64,000 bases of DNA from Pseudovibrio sp. M1P-2-3 (GCF_031501865.1 NZ_JARRCW010000001.1:2873001-2937000); one strand, 5' to 3'. Positions 16,828-27,148 are shown, numbered from the stretch's first letter. A program made the numbers and translations. The notes: generated by a model not told the origin, from the letters alone.

Positions 16828-19539
16828 TTAGACCAAAGCCACTTCCGGGCTGGAGCTGTTTTCCTCTTCTTCAAGAACCTTGGCGGCAAACGTGAAGCTG
16901 TTCACACCGTCCCCTTCATAATCCACGCAGATTTCCGACAGGTGCGCCCCCTTATGACCTGCCTCCAGAATCTCGATGGAAATTGACGGAAGAAGCTTTT
17001 GCTGGATCACTTGATCCACCAGCCGCGCCCCATTCGCAGCAACGCCGCACATTTTCTGAATGCTCTCAATAGCTTCGCTTGTGACATCCAGTGTGATGTT
17101 TTGGTTTTCTCTCAGCAGCTCAATCAATCCGGCAATACGCATATGGACAATGCTCGCCATAATTTCATCGGAGAGCGGCAGGTAAACAATGGGCTCCATG
17201 CGCGCCAGCAAAGCGGGTTTGAAATGCTGCGCAAACAGAGGATTTAGAGAGCGGGCCATAGTTTCGGCGCTTGGTATCTTTCCCTCTTCTGCGGTTGCAA
17301 ACCAGTTTTCAATCTGGTCAGAGCCAAGATTACTGGTCAGGAAGAACACAATATTACGGCAATCAATGATGCGCCCTTCGCCGTCGGCCAGTTCTCCCTT
17401 ATCAAAAGCCTGATAGAACAGGTTGAGCACGTTGGGATCGGCTTTTTCAACTTCATCCAGAAGAACAACGGAGTAAGGCTGTTTGCGGATGGCTTCCGTC
17501 AGGACGCCGCCTTCTCCATAGCCAACATAGCCGGGGGGAGACCCAATCAGGCGCGATAGGGTATGCCGCTCCTGATACTCGGACATATTGATTGTGGTTA
17601 TAAACTGCTCCCCGCCGAACAAACGGCGCGCAATTTCCAGAGCGGTTTCCGTTTTACCCACACCAGAGGGACCAGCAAGCAGGAAGACGCCCAGCGGCTG
17701 GCCTTTTTTATGAAGGTCCAGTCTGGAAGCTTGCAAGCGAGACTCAATTTTATCAAGGGCGTGATCCTGCCCCTTGATAGTCTGCTTCATTGTCTCAGCC
17801 AAGGTCAGCAGTCTGTGATAATCATCCTCCACCATTGAGGTAACCGGAATGCCGGTCCAGTCACCGATAATGGCCGCAATCTCAGCCGGTCCCACCTCAA
17901 CTGAAACCAGAGAGCTTTCCGTTTGGCTTTTTTCCAGCTGTCCACGCAGCTCCACAAGTTTACTTTGGCTGTCTGTGAGGTCCTGTGAATACGCCTCATC
18001 GGAGTCCAGGAGTTCCATCAAAATATTGCGCTCATCCCGATAGGCCTGAACCAACTCCACCTGTGCGTTAAACTCGCCTTCCAGCTCGTCCGCACGTTCC
18101 CCGATCACGTCAAGACGGGTCTTTATGGCTCCCAAGCGCTCCTGCTGCGCCTCATCCAAACGAACAGCCAACGCATCGCGCTTCAGGCCATCCCGCTCCC
18201 GAATAAGGGTCGCCTCTTCCTGTCGCAGCTCTTCAAGCAGCACAGGTTGCGTTGCATCCCCTGCCCTGACCCTTGCACATGCGGTATCAAGAACATCAAT
18301 CGCTTTATCAGGAAGCTGGCGTCCGGTTATATAGCGAGCAGAGAGTTTGACTGCGGCGCTGATCGCTTCTTCACTAATGTAAATGCCGTGGCTCTTCTCA
18401 TAGGCCTGCTTCAGGCCACGCAAGATCACAATCGCCTGCTCAACGGTTGGCTCATCCAGTTTGATAAGCTGGAACCGGCGGGTGAGTGCCGGATCTTTTT
18501 CAAAGTGCAGCTTGTATTCGGACCATGTTGTGGCAGCAATGGTTCTCAGTTCACCTCTGGCAAGTGCGGGTTTGAGCAGGTTGGCCGCATCCGAGCCACC
18601 CTTGTCCCCACCTGCACCAATCAGGGTATGCGCTTCATCAATGAATAGAATGATCGGCTTCGGGCTGGACTTCACTTCTTCAATGACGGCCTTCAGGCGT
18701 TTTTCGAATTCTCCTTTGAGAGATGCCCCTGCCTGTAACGCCCCTACATCAAGCCCCCACAGCTCCACGTCGGCCAGCGAAGGAGGGATATCACCTTCAA
18801 CAATCTTTAAAGCGATACCTTCAGCCAAAGCGGTTTTACCAACACCCGCCTCCCCCACGCACATGGGGTTGTTTTTACGGCGGCGGCAGAGGATTTCGAT
18901 AATCTGACGGATTTCCTGATCACGGCAGAAGATGGGGTCAATTTCCCCCTGCCGAGCCAGCTCGGTAAAGTTGGTTCCAAACTTGGAAAGAGCGCTCTCA
19001 TGTTCAGCCGCATGCGCGGCACCGATCTGCTGCTCAAGGCCCGCATGCGAGGGCTGGACTGTTTCAATCGAACCAGCAGTCAGATCATCAAACTTGCGCA
19101 GAACAAAGTCAGTGGGAAGATCTTTCAGGTTATTATAGTAGTCAAAAGGTGCATACCGACCAAGGTCACTTAGCAGGGCAACCAGTATGGCACCTGAGCG
19201 AATTTTGGCTTGCCCTAGTTCAACAGAGGTGATCAACCACGCATCTTGCAGGATGTCCTGAAGAACCGGAGAAAATGTTGGTGCTCGATCGCTTTCCGTA
19301 CGGCGGAACCGGAGAAACGTTGCTTTCACTGCCCCAATGAATTTTTCAGGATCAATGTCCTGAGTTTTCATAATAAGCCGGAAATCTGTTTCGTGCTGCT
19401 CAACAAGCCCGATAAGCAGATGTTCAATGGTAACTTCCCGGTTCGAATTGGTCACGCAAAGGCTTGCCGCATCTTCAATGGCCTTGGTGCAGCAAAGGTT
19501 CAAACGGGAAATAAGTGATTTAATATCTAGTCGTGTCAT
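16828..19539 (-). CDS. tssH: T6SS sheath-recycling ATPase TssH/ClpV
   Basis: ClpB-like AAA+ ATPase that disassembles contracted TssB-TssC sheath. The 903-residue protein has an N-terminal Clp repeat domain (about 1-165), a first AAA+ domain with GEAGVGKTAL near 229-238, a coiled-coil middle domain (about 420-540), and a second AAA+ domain with GPSGVGKTET near 622-631 and LLDEVEKA. Length and domain order match ClpV rather than housekeeping ClpB, and the operon context confirms it. It sits 15 bases after tssL and eight before vasH. Confidence 0.96.
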   Translation of the reverse strand: MTRLDIKSLISRLNLCCTKAIEDAASLCVTNSNREVTIEHLLIGLVEQHETDFRLIMKTQDIDPEKFIGAVKATFLRFRRTESDRAPTFSPVLQDILQDAWLITSVELGQAKIRSGAILVALLSDLGRYAPFDYYNNLKDLPTDFVLRKFDDLTAGSIETVQPSHAGLEQQIGAAHAAEHESALSKFGTNFTELARQGEIDPIFCRDQEIRQIIEILCRRRKNNPMCVGEAGVGKTALAEGIALKIVEGDIPPSLADVELWGLDVGALQAGASLKGEFEKRLKAVIEEVKSSPKPIILFIDEAHTLIGAGGDKGGSDAANLLKPALARGELRTIAATTWSEYKLHFEKDPALTRRFQLIKLDEPTVEQAIVILRGLKQAYEKSHGIYISEEAISAAVKLSARYITGRQLPDKAIDVLDTACARVRAGDATQPVLLEELRQEEATLIRERDGLKRDALAVRLDEAQQERLGAIKTRLDVIGERADELEGEFNAQVELVQAYRDERNILMELLDSDEAYSQDLTDSQSKLVELRGQLEKSQTESSLVSVEVGPAEIAAIIGDWTGIPVTSMVEDDYHRLLTLAETMKQTIKGQDHALDKIESRLQASRLDLHKKGQPLGVFLLAGPSGVGKTETALEIARRLFGGEQFITTINMSEYQERHTLSRLIGSPPGYVGYGEGGVLTEAIRKQPYSVVLLDEVEKADPNVLNLFYQAFDKGELADGEGRIIDCRNIVFFLTSNLGSDQIENWFATAEEGKIPSAETMARSLNPLFAQHFKPALLARMEPIVYLPLSDEIMASIVHMRIAGLIELLRENQNITLDVTSEAIESIQKMCGVAANGARLVDQVIQQKLLPSISIEILEAGHKGAHLSEICVDYEGDGVNSFTFAAKVLEEEENSSSPEVALV

Positions 19540-19554
19540 GTTGCCCTCAAAACG

Positions 19555-20376
19555 TCAAAGAATAGCCTGCAGCTGCTCTATGACGTCCCCAGTGTAATTA
19601 TTTATTGAAATGAGAAAGCCAAGGTAGGTCAGGACGCAAAGCACCGAGAATATTATCCAGACCCACGAAACGGGTGTTTGCCTACGAATATAATGGGCTT
19701 TGTCGATGATTTTGTCGGCAAAGCCCATGATCTCTTCGGGGCTGTCACCGCGTTCGCGCTGAATAACCGCATGCACTTCCTGAAGAATATCCTCCAGCTG
19801 TGTGCGTCCGTTATGCATCACACGGTATTTGCCCTCAAACCCGAGACACAAAACCAAATAAAGGAACTCTAGAAGATCAATGTAGCGTTCGGGATCGCGC
19901 ATCAAACGGCTCAGCACGATAAAGAACTTCTCACCGCCCCATGTTTCGCTATGGAACAGGGCCAGCAGGCTGCGCTCGGACCAGTCGCTTTCCTGCCCCC
20001 ACTTGGAGCACATCACCGCTTCGTCAATTGCAGAGCACAGGCAGTACCGGTGTGCCAGAATTGTTGCCCGGTCATATCCTTGTCGGTGCAGCTCCAACTC
20101 AAGAGATTCAATTTCGGTCTTCACATCCTTATGAAGATGATCAATCTGCGAAAAGCTTGAGACATCGGGAATGCGGATCATCAGCGCAATGAGAGACTGG
20201 CTTGCATCCACCAGCGGGTTCAGACTGTTCCCGCGAATGGGAAAACTGATTGGCTGCGTATAAACAGGAGAAACATCCTTCATTTTCTGAGGAGTTTCAC
20301 CTTTCGGCAGGGCTTCTTGATTTGAAGCCTCAACCATATTTTCTTCGGCTGCAAAAACGCCTGCGACTTCAGCCAT
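19555..20376 (-). CDS. tssL: T6SS membrane-complex protein TssL (DotU/IcmH family)
   Basis: Inner-membrane component that, with TssM and TssJ, forms the trans-envelope complex. The 273-residue protein has a cytoplasmic helical DotU domain (about 55-235) with HRYCLCSAIDEAVMCSKWG and WSERSLLALFH, and one C-terminal transmembrane helix (about 243-263, VWIIFSVLCVLTYLGFLI). It lacks the peptidoglycan-binding OmpA extension found in some TssL proteins. Its start codon overlaps the tssK stop by one base, implying coupled translation. Confidence 0.95.
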   Translation of the reverse strand: MAEVAGVFAAEENMVEASNQEALPKGETPQKMKDVSPVYTQPISFPIRGNSLNPLVDASQSLIALMIRIPDVSSFSQIDHLHKDVKTEIESLELELHRQGYDRATILAHRYCLCSAIDEAVMCSKWGQESDWSERSLLALFHSETWGGEKFFIVLSRLMRDPERYIDLLEFLYLVLCLGFEGKYRVMHNGRTQLEDILQEVHAVIQRERGDSPEEIMGFADKIIDKAHYIRRQTPVSWVWIIFSVLCVLTYLGFLISINNYTGDVIEQLQAIL

Positions 20377-21725
20377 CAGCTTGCCCTCTCGTTTCGAATG
20401 GCCCAGAACTGCATATCTAAATCAGGGAAATCTCCAGCAATGTGGAATGCAAACCCGCTGGCATCGCGCACATATTTCCAGCCAGCGGAATTGCTATCCA
20501 GCTGGAAGTAGGTATAGCCCGCGTGATACGGCAGGTGGCGCGGCGGCGAAGACAGCCGCTGCAACACCACACCTGGCAAATGGAGCTGGATCAACTCACG
20601 AATGCGTTCAATGGAGGAAACCTTAGTTTGAGACGGGAAGTCTCTTGCCAACTTATCCAGTGGAACACTGGCTTTTACTGCCACAATAAAGACCGCCGTA
20701 TCCAGTAGGCTTCTGTCGTTCAGCGGTGATGTAATCACCCCATACTTTTGGCGGGTTAGAGGCAGGGCAATTGCACTCGCCTCGAATATGGCCGTCAAGG
20801 ATTGGCGTAGTGACCCGATAACCGGCTCAAAACAAACCTGCGGCTCTTCCTGATGGAAGGCGGGCCATGCAGCTGGCATACGCTGCTCATGGGTAAACGT
20901 CGCCAGTTCTCCAGCTGCGCCCGCAAACACACGGTACAGCTCTTTGGGATGAACGCCTTTAATGGTGGCAAAATGGCGAAATTCGGGCCACAGACGATTA
21001 ACCGTTTGCAGCATCAAGAAATCTGTTACTTCGGAAACGCCGCCCTGACCGGGTGCTCCCAGACGGTCAGCAATTTGCCGGGCCCTTTGCTTGAGCAGGC
21101 CGACAAAGTCATCCAGCTGCCTTTGTAACCTCGGCATTGCCTCCAGCGTTGTAGCCATTGGCAGGAAGTCCTCATCCAGAACAACAGTTCCGTCAGAACG
21201 CTTTTCCCGAATGCGGGCAATCGGCAAACAGGTATACGAAGAGCGATCTTCATGCTCCAACAGCAGTTTGACTTTATGCTGCGCCACATCAATATGAAAC
21301 GCTTCAGTATCCGCCCCGGCAATATCCCTCACCTCTTGGGAAATAAAGCGCATACGGGTCGCATCACTTGCACTCAGCGGGTCATTGATCTCAGGGATCC
21401 CGTTGGAGCGCAGCGGCAAGGCCAGATAGACCCGCTCATTCACCACGTTCCTGTCTGCCACATCCAGCGCATCGGGCGGCGGTGTCTCGCCGGGGACGTC
21501 AAACACTGTCCCATCAGGAAACGTCCCGCTGGCATGGTTAAGCATAACCTTGCCGTGCAGGAGGTTCTCCAGATTGATTTCCAATCTGGACAGACCCGTT
21601 TGGTACGGGTCGATAGTTTCAATACGGGTGCGCACCAGATGTTCTAGATAGCGTTGCTGCTGCTGAAAGTGGTGCGGCTTTAAAAACAGCCCATCCCGCC
21701 ACACTACATGATTGCGTAATGACAT
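20376..21725 (-). CDS. tssK: T6SS baseplate protein TssK
   Basis: Trimeric baseplate adaptor linking the baseplate to the membrane complex. The 449-residue product begins with the family N-terminus MSLRNHVVWRDGLFLKPHHFQQ and ends with a receptor-binding-like domain. I place the start at 21725 because the upstream in-frame extension to 21782 overlaps tssJ, is not conserved in character, and would add 19 residues before the usual TssK start. With this start the gap to tssJ is 22 bases. Confidence 0.94.
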   Translation of the reverse strand: MSLRNHVVWRDGLFLKPHHFQQQQRYLEHLVRTRIETIDPYQTGLSRLEINLENLLHGKVMLNHASGTFPDGTVFDVPGETPPPDALDVADRNVVNERVYLALPLRSNGIPEINDPLSASDATRMRFISQEVRDIAGADTEAFHIDVAQHKVKLLLEHEDRSSYTCLPIARIREKRSDGTVVLDEDFLPMATTLEAMPRLQRQLDDFVGLLKQRARQIADRLGAPGQGGVSEVTDFLMLQTVNRLWPEFRHFATIKGVHPKELYRVFAGAAGELATFTHEQRMPAAWPAFHQEEPQVCFEPVIGSLRQSLTAIFEASAIALPLTRQKYGVITSPLNDRSLLDTAVFIVAVKASVPLDKLARDFPSQTKVSSIERIRELIQLHLPGVVLQRLSSPPRHLPYHAGYTYFQLDSNSAGWKYVRDASGFAFHIAGDFPDLDMQFWAIRNERAS

Positions 21726-21747
21726 TCTTGTTGTCGTCCTGCTAAAA

Positions 21748-22308
21748 TTACCGATGCAAATTCGTGATGATTTTCTTGTCACCCAGAACTACGAGAAGCT
21801 TGTAAAGCTCTCCCTTTGACTTCACCTGCTCCACAGCTCGCCAGTCGATTTGGTCATAATTGATGTAACCACCGGCAACCGCTATAAACTTGGTATTTTT
21901 ATTCAGCTCCACTTCATCAATTGTTTTGGAATTTCCCGGCTCAACCTGCACTTCACTGAGATCAATAAACGTAGATCGGAGTGCCTTCTTTGGAGATTCC
22001 GTCACCACGTCAAATTCCGATTGAAAGAACTTGCCATCATCCGAAAGCTGGAAGACCCACACATCAATGGGAACATGTTCCCCCGCATCATTGCGGTTTG
22101 CCCCCGGTTCGGAGAAAACCGTAATATCAATCAAACTGGGCTGGTCTTTGGGTTCTCCAACGGCAATGCCCGGATCGGCGATAACCTTGGCAACTTTCTT
22201 AGGTATTTTGGCTGCGTCACAAGCACCCAGAAACAGTAGGGCCATGAGCGCAAGGACCCCACCCTGTCTTGTTCCAAGTAAATGCAATAGTCTACGAATT
22301 CTCATCAT
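21748..22308 (-). CDS. tssJ: T6SS outer-membrane lipoprotein TssJ
   Basis: Lipoprotein that anchors the T6SS membrane complex to the outer membrane and binds the periplasmic part of TssM. The 186-residue precursor has a lipobox FLGAC with the lipidated Cys at 30, followed by the transthyretin-like beta-sandwich of TssJ: INVFSEPGANRN-like strand, PIDVWVFQL, and a late VVLGDKKI strand. The signal sequence is charged at the N-terminus (MMRIRR). It lies 39 bases after the fha gene. Confidence 0.9.
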   Translation of the reverse strand: MMRIRRLLHLLGTRQGGVLALMALLFLGACDAAKIPKKVAKVIADPGIAVGEPKDQPSLIDITVFSEPGANRNDAGEHVPIDVWVFQLSDDGKFFQSEFDVVTESPKKALRSTFIDLSEVQVEPGNSKTIDEVELNKNTKFIAVAGGYINYDQIDWRAVEQVKSKGELYKLLVVLGDKKIITNLHR

Positions 22309-22347
22309 AATTAATTTTCGTTCTGTCCGCCTGCCTGCCCTGAACCA

Positions 22348-23856
22348 TTAAATTTCTTCTGCAATGGAACGCGCGCGCAGCTCCCTGTCATAGACCTGAC
22401 GGAACACCTCCTCGAACATGCGCATCAACCCCTTTTGACGGCCGGATTTCATTTCGCTGTAATAGTGCTGATACATTTGCCAGTGCCATGCATCGGTGTT
22501 TCCACCCCGTGGTGCGTGCCCTTTGTAGCGGGCAAACCGTCTGGCCAGATGTTTGGGAGCCAGAGCTTCCAGCACCGTGTCCAGCGCTTCATCTATGGCG
22601 ATCTGGCTTGCTTCTTCATGAAGACGTATTTGCGTCAGGCTTTCTTCAATTGCAGCTGATGGGCTGAGGTAAACAGGGCTTTGCTCCAAGAATAAGTCCC
22701 GCATAACTTCTTCCGGCCGCTCGCCCAGACGAATGGGGTTATCTTCAACCGGGTGCAGCTGGGTAGAGTGGGCGGAAGCTCTTTTTTCCGCCTGCATGGC
22801 ATTCAGTTTCATCAAGCCTTCCACCGCAGTTTTAATTGCAGCGCCGGTTTCCCGTGCAATACGGTTCGTCTCCGGCAAAGAGAGGTCGGCAATGGGCAGG
22901 CCCATCGCAGAAAAGAGCGGGCGAAGGACCACATGATCCACCATCTGGGTATCGCCTTCAGCACCTGCCAAGGTTCCGTGCCACTCTTCCTGCTCTCTCA
23001 AATGCGGCACTTGTGCTTGTGGCACACCGCCAGCCGACAGCTGCTCCAGATAAGCATCCATTTCACTGTCAATGGTTTGCCCAGCTGGTGAGTGTTCTCT
23101 TGAAATGTGTTCCAGCTTTGGGGCAGAGATAAACTGCTGCTGCGCTTCGGGGTCATCCAGTCCAGCGCTTTCACGCTCATTGGACGGGGTCAGTTCGAGG
23201 TCTTCAAGCAGCTCATGCTCTTGATCTTTACTGGTCACTGTCTGCTCCGATGCAAAAAGGGAGTTGATATCTAAAACCTGCGGCGCGCTCTTTTCAGCTT
23301 CGCTATCCAGATGCCCCAATGGATCTGAATTATCTTCGCTCGCATTTTTCTTTTTTTGAAAATAGCTTCCATCGGTCAGCTCACTGGCCGACCCATCAGC
23401 AAGTATGGCTTCGGCGCTTATGCGGTCTTGATCCTGCTTGCTGGAAAGGCTTCCGGGAATAAGCGTTTCAATAGAAGCAAACCGCCCGGCCCACTGCTCC
23501 CGCTGATAGATGCTGGGTTTCTTGTCTTCATCTGAAAATGCCACGTATGCGGAGATTTCAAAGTTGCCAAGAACCCAAATGTCCCCATCGGATATTCCAA
23601 ACTGCTTGCCTTTGGGCAAAGGCCGGTTGGAACCATTGACGAAAACACCTTTTTTAGAAAGCGGTTCAGCGCAAAACACGTTATCGCGCGCAAAAATTCG
23701 CACATGATGCGGATCAACGGATTGCTCGCGGTCCAGAAGCTGCCAATCACTTTCCTTCGAAGAGCCTATATGCCCCCCTGAAGCTTCAAAGGCGCAGGTT
23801 GCGGTCACGCCGCTTTCCAGATTGACTGTATTATTGACAATAAGAATTAGCCTCAT
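22348..23856 (-). CDS. tagH: T6SS FHA-domain protein (TagH/Fha)
   Basis: Phosphothreonine-binding T6SS regulator. The 502-residue protein has an N-terminal forkhead-associated domain (about 20-95, with GSSKESDWQL, DPHHVRI and KGVFVNGSNRPL), a low-complexity acidic middle, and the T6SS-specific C-terminal helical domain (about 310-500, ending in VFRQVYDRELRARS). In other systems this protein is a target of the PpkA kinase and PppA phosphatase; neither is present in this window, so phosphorylation control here is uncertain. Confidence 0.9.
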   Translation of the reverse strand: MRLILIVNNTVNLESGVTATCAFEASGGHIGSSKESDWQLLDREQSVDPHHVRIFARDNVFCAEPLSKKGVFVNGSNRPLPKGKQFGISDGDIWVLGNFEISAYVAFSDEDKKPSIYQREQWAGRFASIETLIPGSLSSKQDQDRISAEAILADGSASELTDGSYFQKKKNASEDNSDPLGHLDSEAEKSAPQVLDINSLFASEQTVTSKDQEHELLEDLELTPSNERESAGLDDPEAQQQFISAPKLEHISREHSPAGQTIDSEMDAYLEQLSAGGVPQAQVPHLREQEEWHGTLAGAEGDTQMVDHVVLRPLFSAMGLPIADLSLPETNRIARETGAAIKTAVEGLMKLNAMQAEKRASAHSTQLHPVEDNPIRLGERPEEVMRDLFLEQSPVYLSPSAAIEESLTQIRLHEEASQIAIDEALDTVLEALAPKHLARRFARYKGHAPRGGNTDAWHWQMYQHYYSEMKSGRQKGLMRMFEEVFRQVYDRELRARSIAEEI

Positions 23857-23867
23857 TATCGCCCCTC

Positions 23868-24896
23868 CTACAAACGCGCCGTTATAAGCACATCACGGGC
23901 CTCTGCCTCGCTGCCTCCCAGAAATGAAGACCAGCCCAAACGGCTTTCACAGTCCTTATTCAAGGTAACTGGAATGGCCTCACCTTCTGCTAACCCCAGC
24001 TTGATGTCATAGGCGTGCTGATCGCGCAGCATGAAATCTATGAGGTCTCTCAATGGCTTATAATCCCGCCCATGAGGAAGAAAATCCTTGAAGCGATTGA
24101 ACTTCAGGTTCTTCAGGTAGATATTGAATTTGCTGGAAATGTCCGGTACGCGCTCTCCGGCAATGGCATTTTCTCCCAGCACCATATTGCTTTGACCCAA
24201 GCTTGAGCGCTGATCCTCCGGGATATCCACCTTGCGCTGGACCCACTCTTCAACCTCCACGCTTTGATGGAAGAAAGCATGGGCAACAACGCTCACAATT
24301 ACGCTAGGCGAGCGGTTTCTTGAAGCTAGGGCATCCGCATGGGTAAGCATCCGCTCCCAATTGATTGCGGAGGAATTGCGAGCGTCTTCATCTCCCATCC
24401 CGAAAATGGCAAACATCTGGTGGGAAAAACGGTCCTGAGCCTCTGGCTTATACTGAATGTAATAGCGGTACTTGCGCATCACGCGATGCAGCAAACCAAG
24501 AACCCGATTATGAAAGAAGTCAAAAAAGCCCTTAATCAACGACCCCTTTTGATCGTATTGGGCAATGACCTCCTGATAATAGGAGGGTAAGGGAGAGCTG
24601 GTGCCATGCAGGCCCAAGAAGCCCACTTCAATCAGCAGCGGCAGTGCCTCTTTGAGCTCGTCCTCGCTCGCGAGGAAGGGCTGCGCGGAAAAAACGTCGG
24701 AAATCGGAAAGCCCAGACCGTGATTTACGGCAAACAGAACCTTCTCCTCCTCTGGCAGGAGATGAGTTCCAACTTCCCGCCCGTCGTCATGCTGACGCTG
24801 CAAGTGTTCGACGGCCTGAAAAAATGACCAATCGCGGGCGTCCTCTTGAATTTTCTCCCTTAGATAAGGGGCTGTCGTCCGATTTTGGCTGGCCAT
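23868..24896 (-). CDS. tssG: T6SS baseplate protein TssG
   Basis: Baseplate wedge component that binds TssF. The 342-residue protein shows the conserved TssG start region LREKIQEDARDWSFFQAVEHLQR, the GLHGTSSPLPSYYQEVIAQ motif, and FFDFFHNRVLGLLHRVMRKYRY. Length is typical. Its start lies inside the end of tssF, a 37-base overlap, so the two are almost certainly co-translated as the F/G pair. The next gene, fha, begins 11 bases after its stop. Confidence 0.95.
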   Translation of the reverse strand: MASQNRTTAPYLREKIQEDARDWSFFQAVEHLQRQHDDGREVGTHLLPEEEKVLFAVNHGLGFPISDVFSAQPFLASEDELKEALPLLIEVGFLGLHGTSSPLPSYYQEVIAQYDQKGSLIKGFFDFFHNRVLGLLHRVMRKYRYYIQYKPEAQDRFSHQMFAIFGMGDEDARNSSAINWERMLTHADALASRNRSPSVIVSVVAHAFFHQSVEVEEWVQRKVDIPEDQRSSLGQSNMVLGENAIAGERVPDISSKFNIYLKNLKFNRFKDFLPHGRDYKPLRDLIDFMLRDQHAYDIKLGLAEGEAIPVTLNKDCESRLGWSSFLGGSEAEARDVLITARL

Positions 24897-26647
24897 TTAT
24901 ATACTTCATTGTTTTCAACGCCTTCCATGATGAGTTCATGAAAAGAGTTGACGCTGGAATATAGAGAGAAAAATTCAGCTAGAACGCTGGCAAAAACATA
25001 CATGTCGCCTTCACTCTGGAAAGCTTCTTCCGACATGGTCATGCGTGATGTTAAGCCGCGCACCGCTTGCCCACGAAACAGCTTATCGACGGGCTTGGTA
25101 TCAATGGACACAATACCCTTCATCCGCTGCTTGCTGACCCGCTCCGCCTGCCTGTCAGATCGCGCCTGAAAATCGTAGGCAGAGATAACCGTCTCCAAGG
25201 CTTCTTTACTGAGCAAGGACACGTAGTTCAGCGAAAGATTGGAAATCAAAGACCAGTAAAGGCTTCCATCAAGAGGTGGAAACACCGGCTGGGTTGGTTG
25301 CAACAGGTTTTCAAACTTCACATAGGAAGGCGTTTCTTCCGTTGGAATGCAAATATCTCCTGTTGCCAGTTCCTGCGCATGATGGCCGTTAAAACAAAGA
25401 AGCTCAGCAGAAAGCACTTCGTGTTCAGGTATCGCAGGCTGGCTGTCATGGCGTACAAAGGAAACCAAATGTTCCATGCCGCGTCCGCGCAAGGCTTCAC
25501 GCAGGCGCAAGCGATAATAAATCTGCATCATTCCATCGGCCCGCTCCACTTCATGGTGAAAGGACTCGAAGGTTGGATATTCGCGCAAGTGAGAACGGGT
25601 ATGCAGGTCTTCCACTGCCCGCCAGCTCACCACATTAGTAATGGAGAAAATATCTATTGAATTTTTCGGATCGCCTGAGGGCCGAATAGGGTACCTCAAT
25701 TTGCGGTGGTCCACATTCATAGGCTCCGCATCATACTGGAAAAGGTTGACGGCGGGCACACAATAAAGCCGGATACTATCCGGACGAACTTTCACACTGG
25801 GCGGAAGCGGCCTTTCAAATTCAAATAGTAGGGTAAATTCAATTCCAGAACCCGACTGAAAATAAGAGCTTAACCCCTTCAGGTCGAAGCACTGGAATTT
25901 GTGAGGGAACACAAAGTACTCTTGAAGCAAGCGGTACCCCTCATAGGAGGCGTTGCCATTGGGAAGAATTGATTCATCCGCTCCAAACCCTCCGGGGCTG
26001 AGCTGGCGAAGCGGTACGTCATACTTACGCTGTATTTCGCCTTGTTCTCCGTCACCTTGTATAACCAGTGTGAGTTTCTTCAGGTATCGGCCAATCCAAA
26101 GATATAGCAGCTGCGCAGATACCGGATCACCGCACATCCACAGCCGTAAATCCTTCAGGCCGATCTTACTGGTCGGCAGGCCCGAAAGCGTTTGGAACTT
26201 CACCGCCAAGTCCGTCGACTGGCGCGTCCTTTCCAGATGCTGCTCTACAATCTCAAGCGGATAAACGTCTGTATCTGCTGTTGTACGGAACGGACAAATG
26301 ACATCGTCAACCGCCCTTGAGAGGATCTTGCTTTTCGCCGGAACCACATGACGCTCCGTGAACGCCTTTTCAACTGGTGAAAGCTTCATCAAGGTGGTTG
26401 CCGGAAACGGGCGCAGAAAGTTCGGCATCAATAGGTTGATGACCGAGTGCGTCAGCTCCGGCAGCTCATCATCAAGCTTTTCCCGCAGCTTCGACGTTAA
26501 AAAGGCAAACCCTTCTAGAAGCCGCTCAACATCCGGATCTGTTGAACGCTCCGAAAGGTATCTGGAAAGCTTCGGGTTATTTTGTGCAAAGAAGCGGCCA
26601 CTTTCCCGAAGATAGGCCAGCTCATCTTGAAAATAACGTGCTTTCAC
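24860..26647 (-). CDS. tssF: T6SS baseplate protein TssF
   Basis: Large baseplate wedge subunit, gp6-like, assembling with TssG, TssE and TssK. The 595-residue protein begins with the diagnostic YFQDELAYLRESGRFFAQNNPKLSRYLSERSTDPDVERLLEGFAFL, given here only as a description of the conserved first 50 residues, and retains the PNFLRPFPATTL motif near 80. The C-terminus ends in PAKIGRQPLI, over which the tssG start overlaps. Length is normal. Confidence 0.95.
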   Translation of the reverse strand: MKARYFQDELAYLRESGRFFAQNNPKLSRYLSERSTDPDVERLLEGFAFLTSKLREKLDDELPELTHSVINLLMPNFLRPFPATTLMKLSPVEKAFTERHVVPAKSKILSRAVDDVICPFRTTADTDVYPLEIVEQHLERTRQSTDLAVKFQTLSGLPTSKIGLKDLRLWMCGDPVSAQLLYLWIGRYLKKLTLVIQGDGEQGEIQRKYDVPLRQLSPGGFGADESILPNGNASYEGYRLLQEYFVFPHKFQCFDLKGLSSYFQSGSGIEFTLLFEFERPLPPSVKVRPDSIRLYCVPAVNLFQYDAEPMNVDHRKLRYPIRPSGDPKNSIDIFSITNVVSWRAVEDLHTRSHLREYPTFESFHHEVERADGMMQIYYRLRLREALRGRGMEHLVSFVRHDSQPAIPEHEVLSAELLCFNGHHAQELATGDICIPTEETPSYVKFENLLQPTQPVFPPLDGSLYWSLISNLSLNYVSLLSKEALETVISAYDFQARSDRQAERVSKQRMKGIVSIDTKPVDKLFRGQAVRGLTSRMTMSEEAFQSEGDMYVFASVLAEFFSLYSSVNSFHELIMEGVENNEVYKWPAKIGRQPLI

Positions 26648-26671
26648 TAATCAAACTCGCATAAAACCGCA

Positions 26672-27148
26672 TTAATAAACTTTTGAGACGCGCCCATCCG
26701 TCATCAAAATATCGATGACACACTGCTCTTTTTGATTTCCCACAGGGACAGCTGTCTGGATTTTGAACAGCAAGCTCAATGGCCTATCAGGATCAGGAAC
26801 AAACTCGATTGATCTGACAGTCACTCTTGGCTCGTACTCTTCAATGCACTTACGAATTGACATGGAGATATGCTGAGACAAGTCTCCCGTACTCGCATTC
26901 GCAACATTAAGATCATCCAAACCCAGCTCGGGAGCAGCTAGCGCTGCCCCCGCTCTGGCATTCAAGATCTTCTTCAGGTGACGCTTGATGGACTGAATTT
27001 TGGCATTCATTCCATCCCGGTCGGTGGGAAGAGGAGCATCTTCTTCATCGGCAATCAGCCGTTCAAAAAGAGTTCCCCTAGCAGCCCTTAAGCCGCTATC
27101 CCAAACCTGTGTCTCATCCCGTTTTGACATTGCTAAAGCTGTGATCAA
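26672..27148 (-). CDS. tssE: T6SS baseplate protein TssE (gp25-like)
   Basis: Gp25-like baseplate component that nucleates sheath polymerisation. The 158-residue protein carries the gp25 fold with SIRKCIEEYEPRVT and the conserved Glu-Pro-Arg core, followed by the strand region FKIQTAVP. Its start overlaps the tssC stop in an ATGA arrangement, so translation is coupled to the sheath gene. TssF begins 24 bases after its end. Confidence 0.93.
   Translation of the reverse strand: MITALAMSKRDETQVWDSGLRAARGTLFERLIADEEDAPLPTDRDGMNAKIQSIKRHLKKILNARAGAALAAPELGLDDLNVANASTGDLSQHISMSIRKCIEEYEPRVTVRSIEFVPDPDRPLSLLFKIQTAVPVGNQKEQCVIDILMTDGRVSKVY

Noticed and set aside
25067-25660. Nearly 200-codon plus-strand frame opposite tssF
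   Set aside because: Shadow of tssF; the tssF frame has full family motifs.
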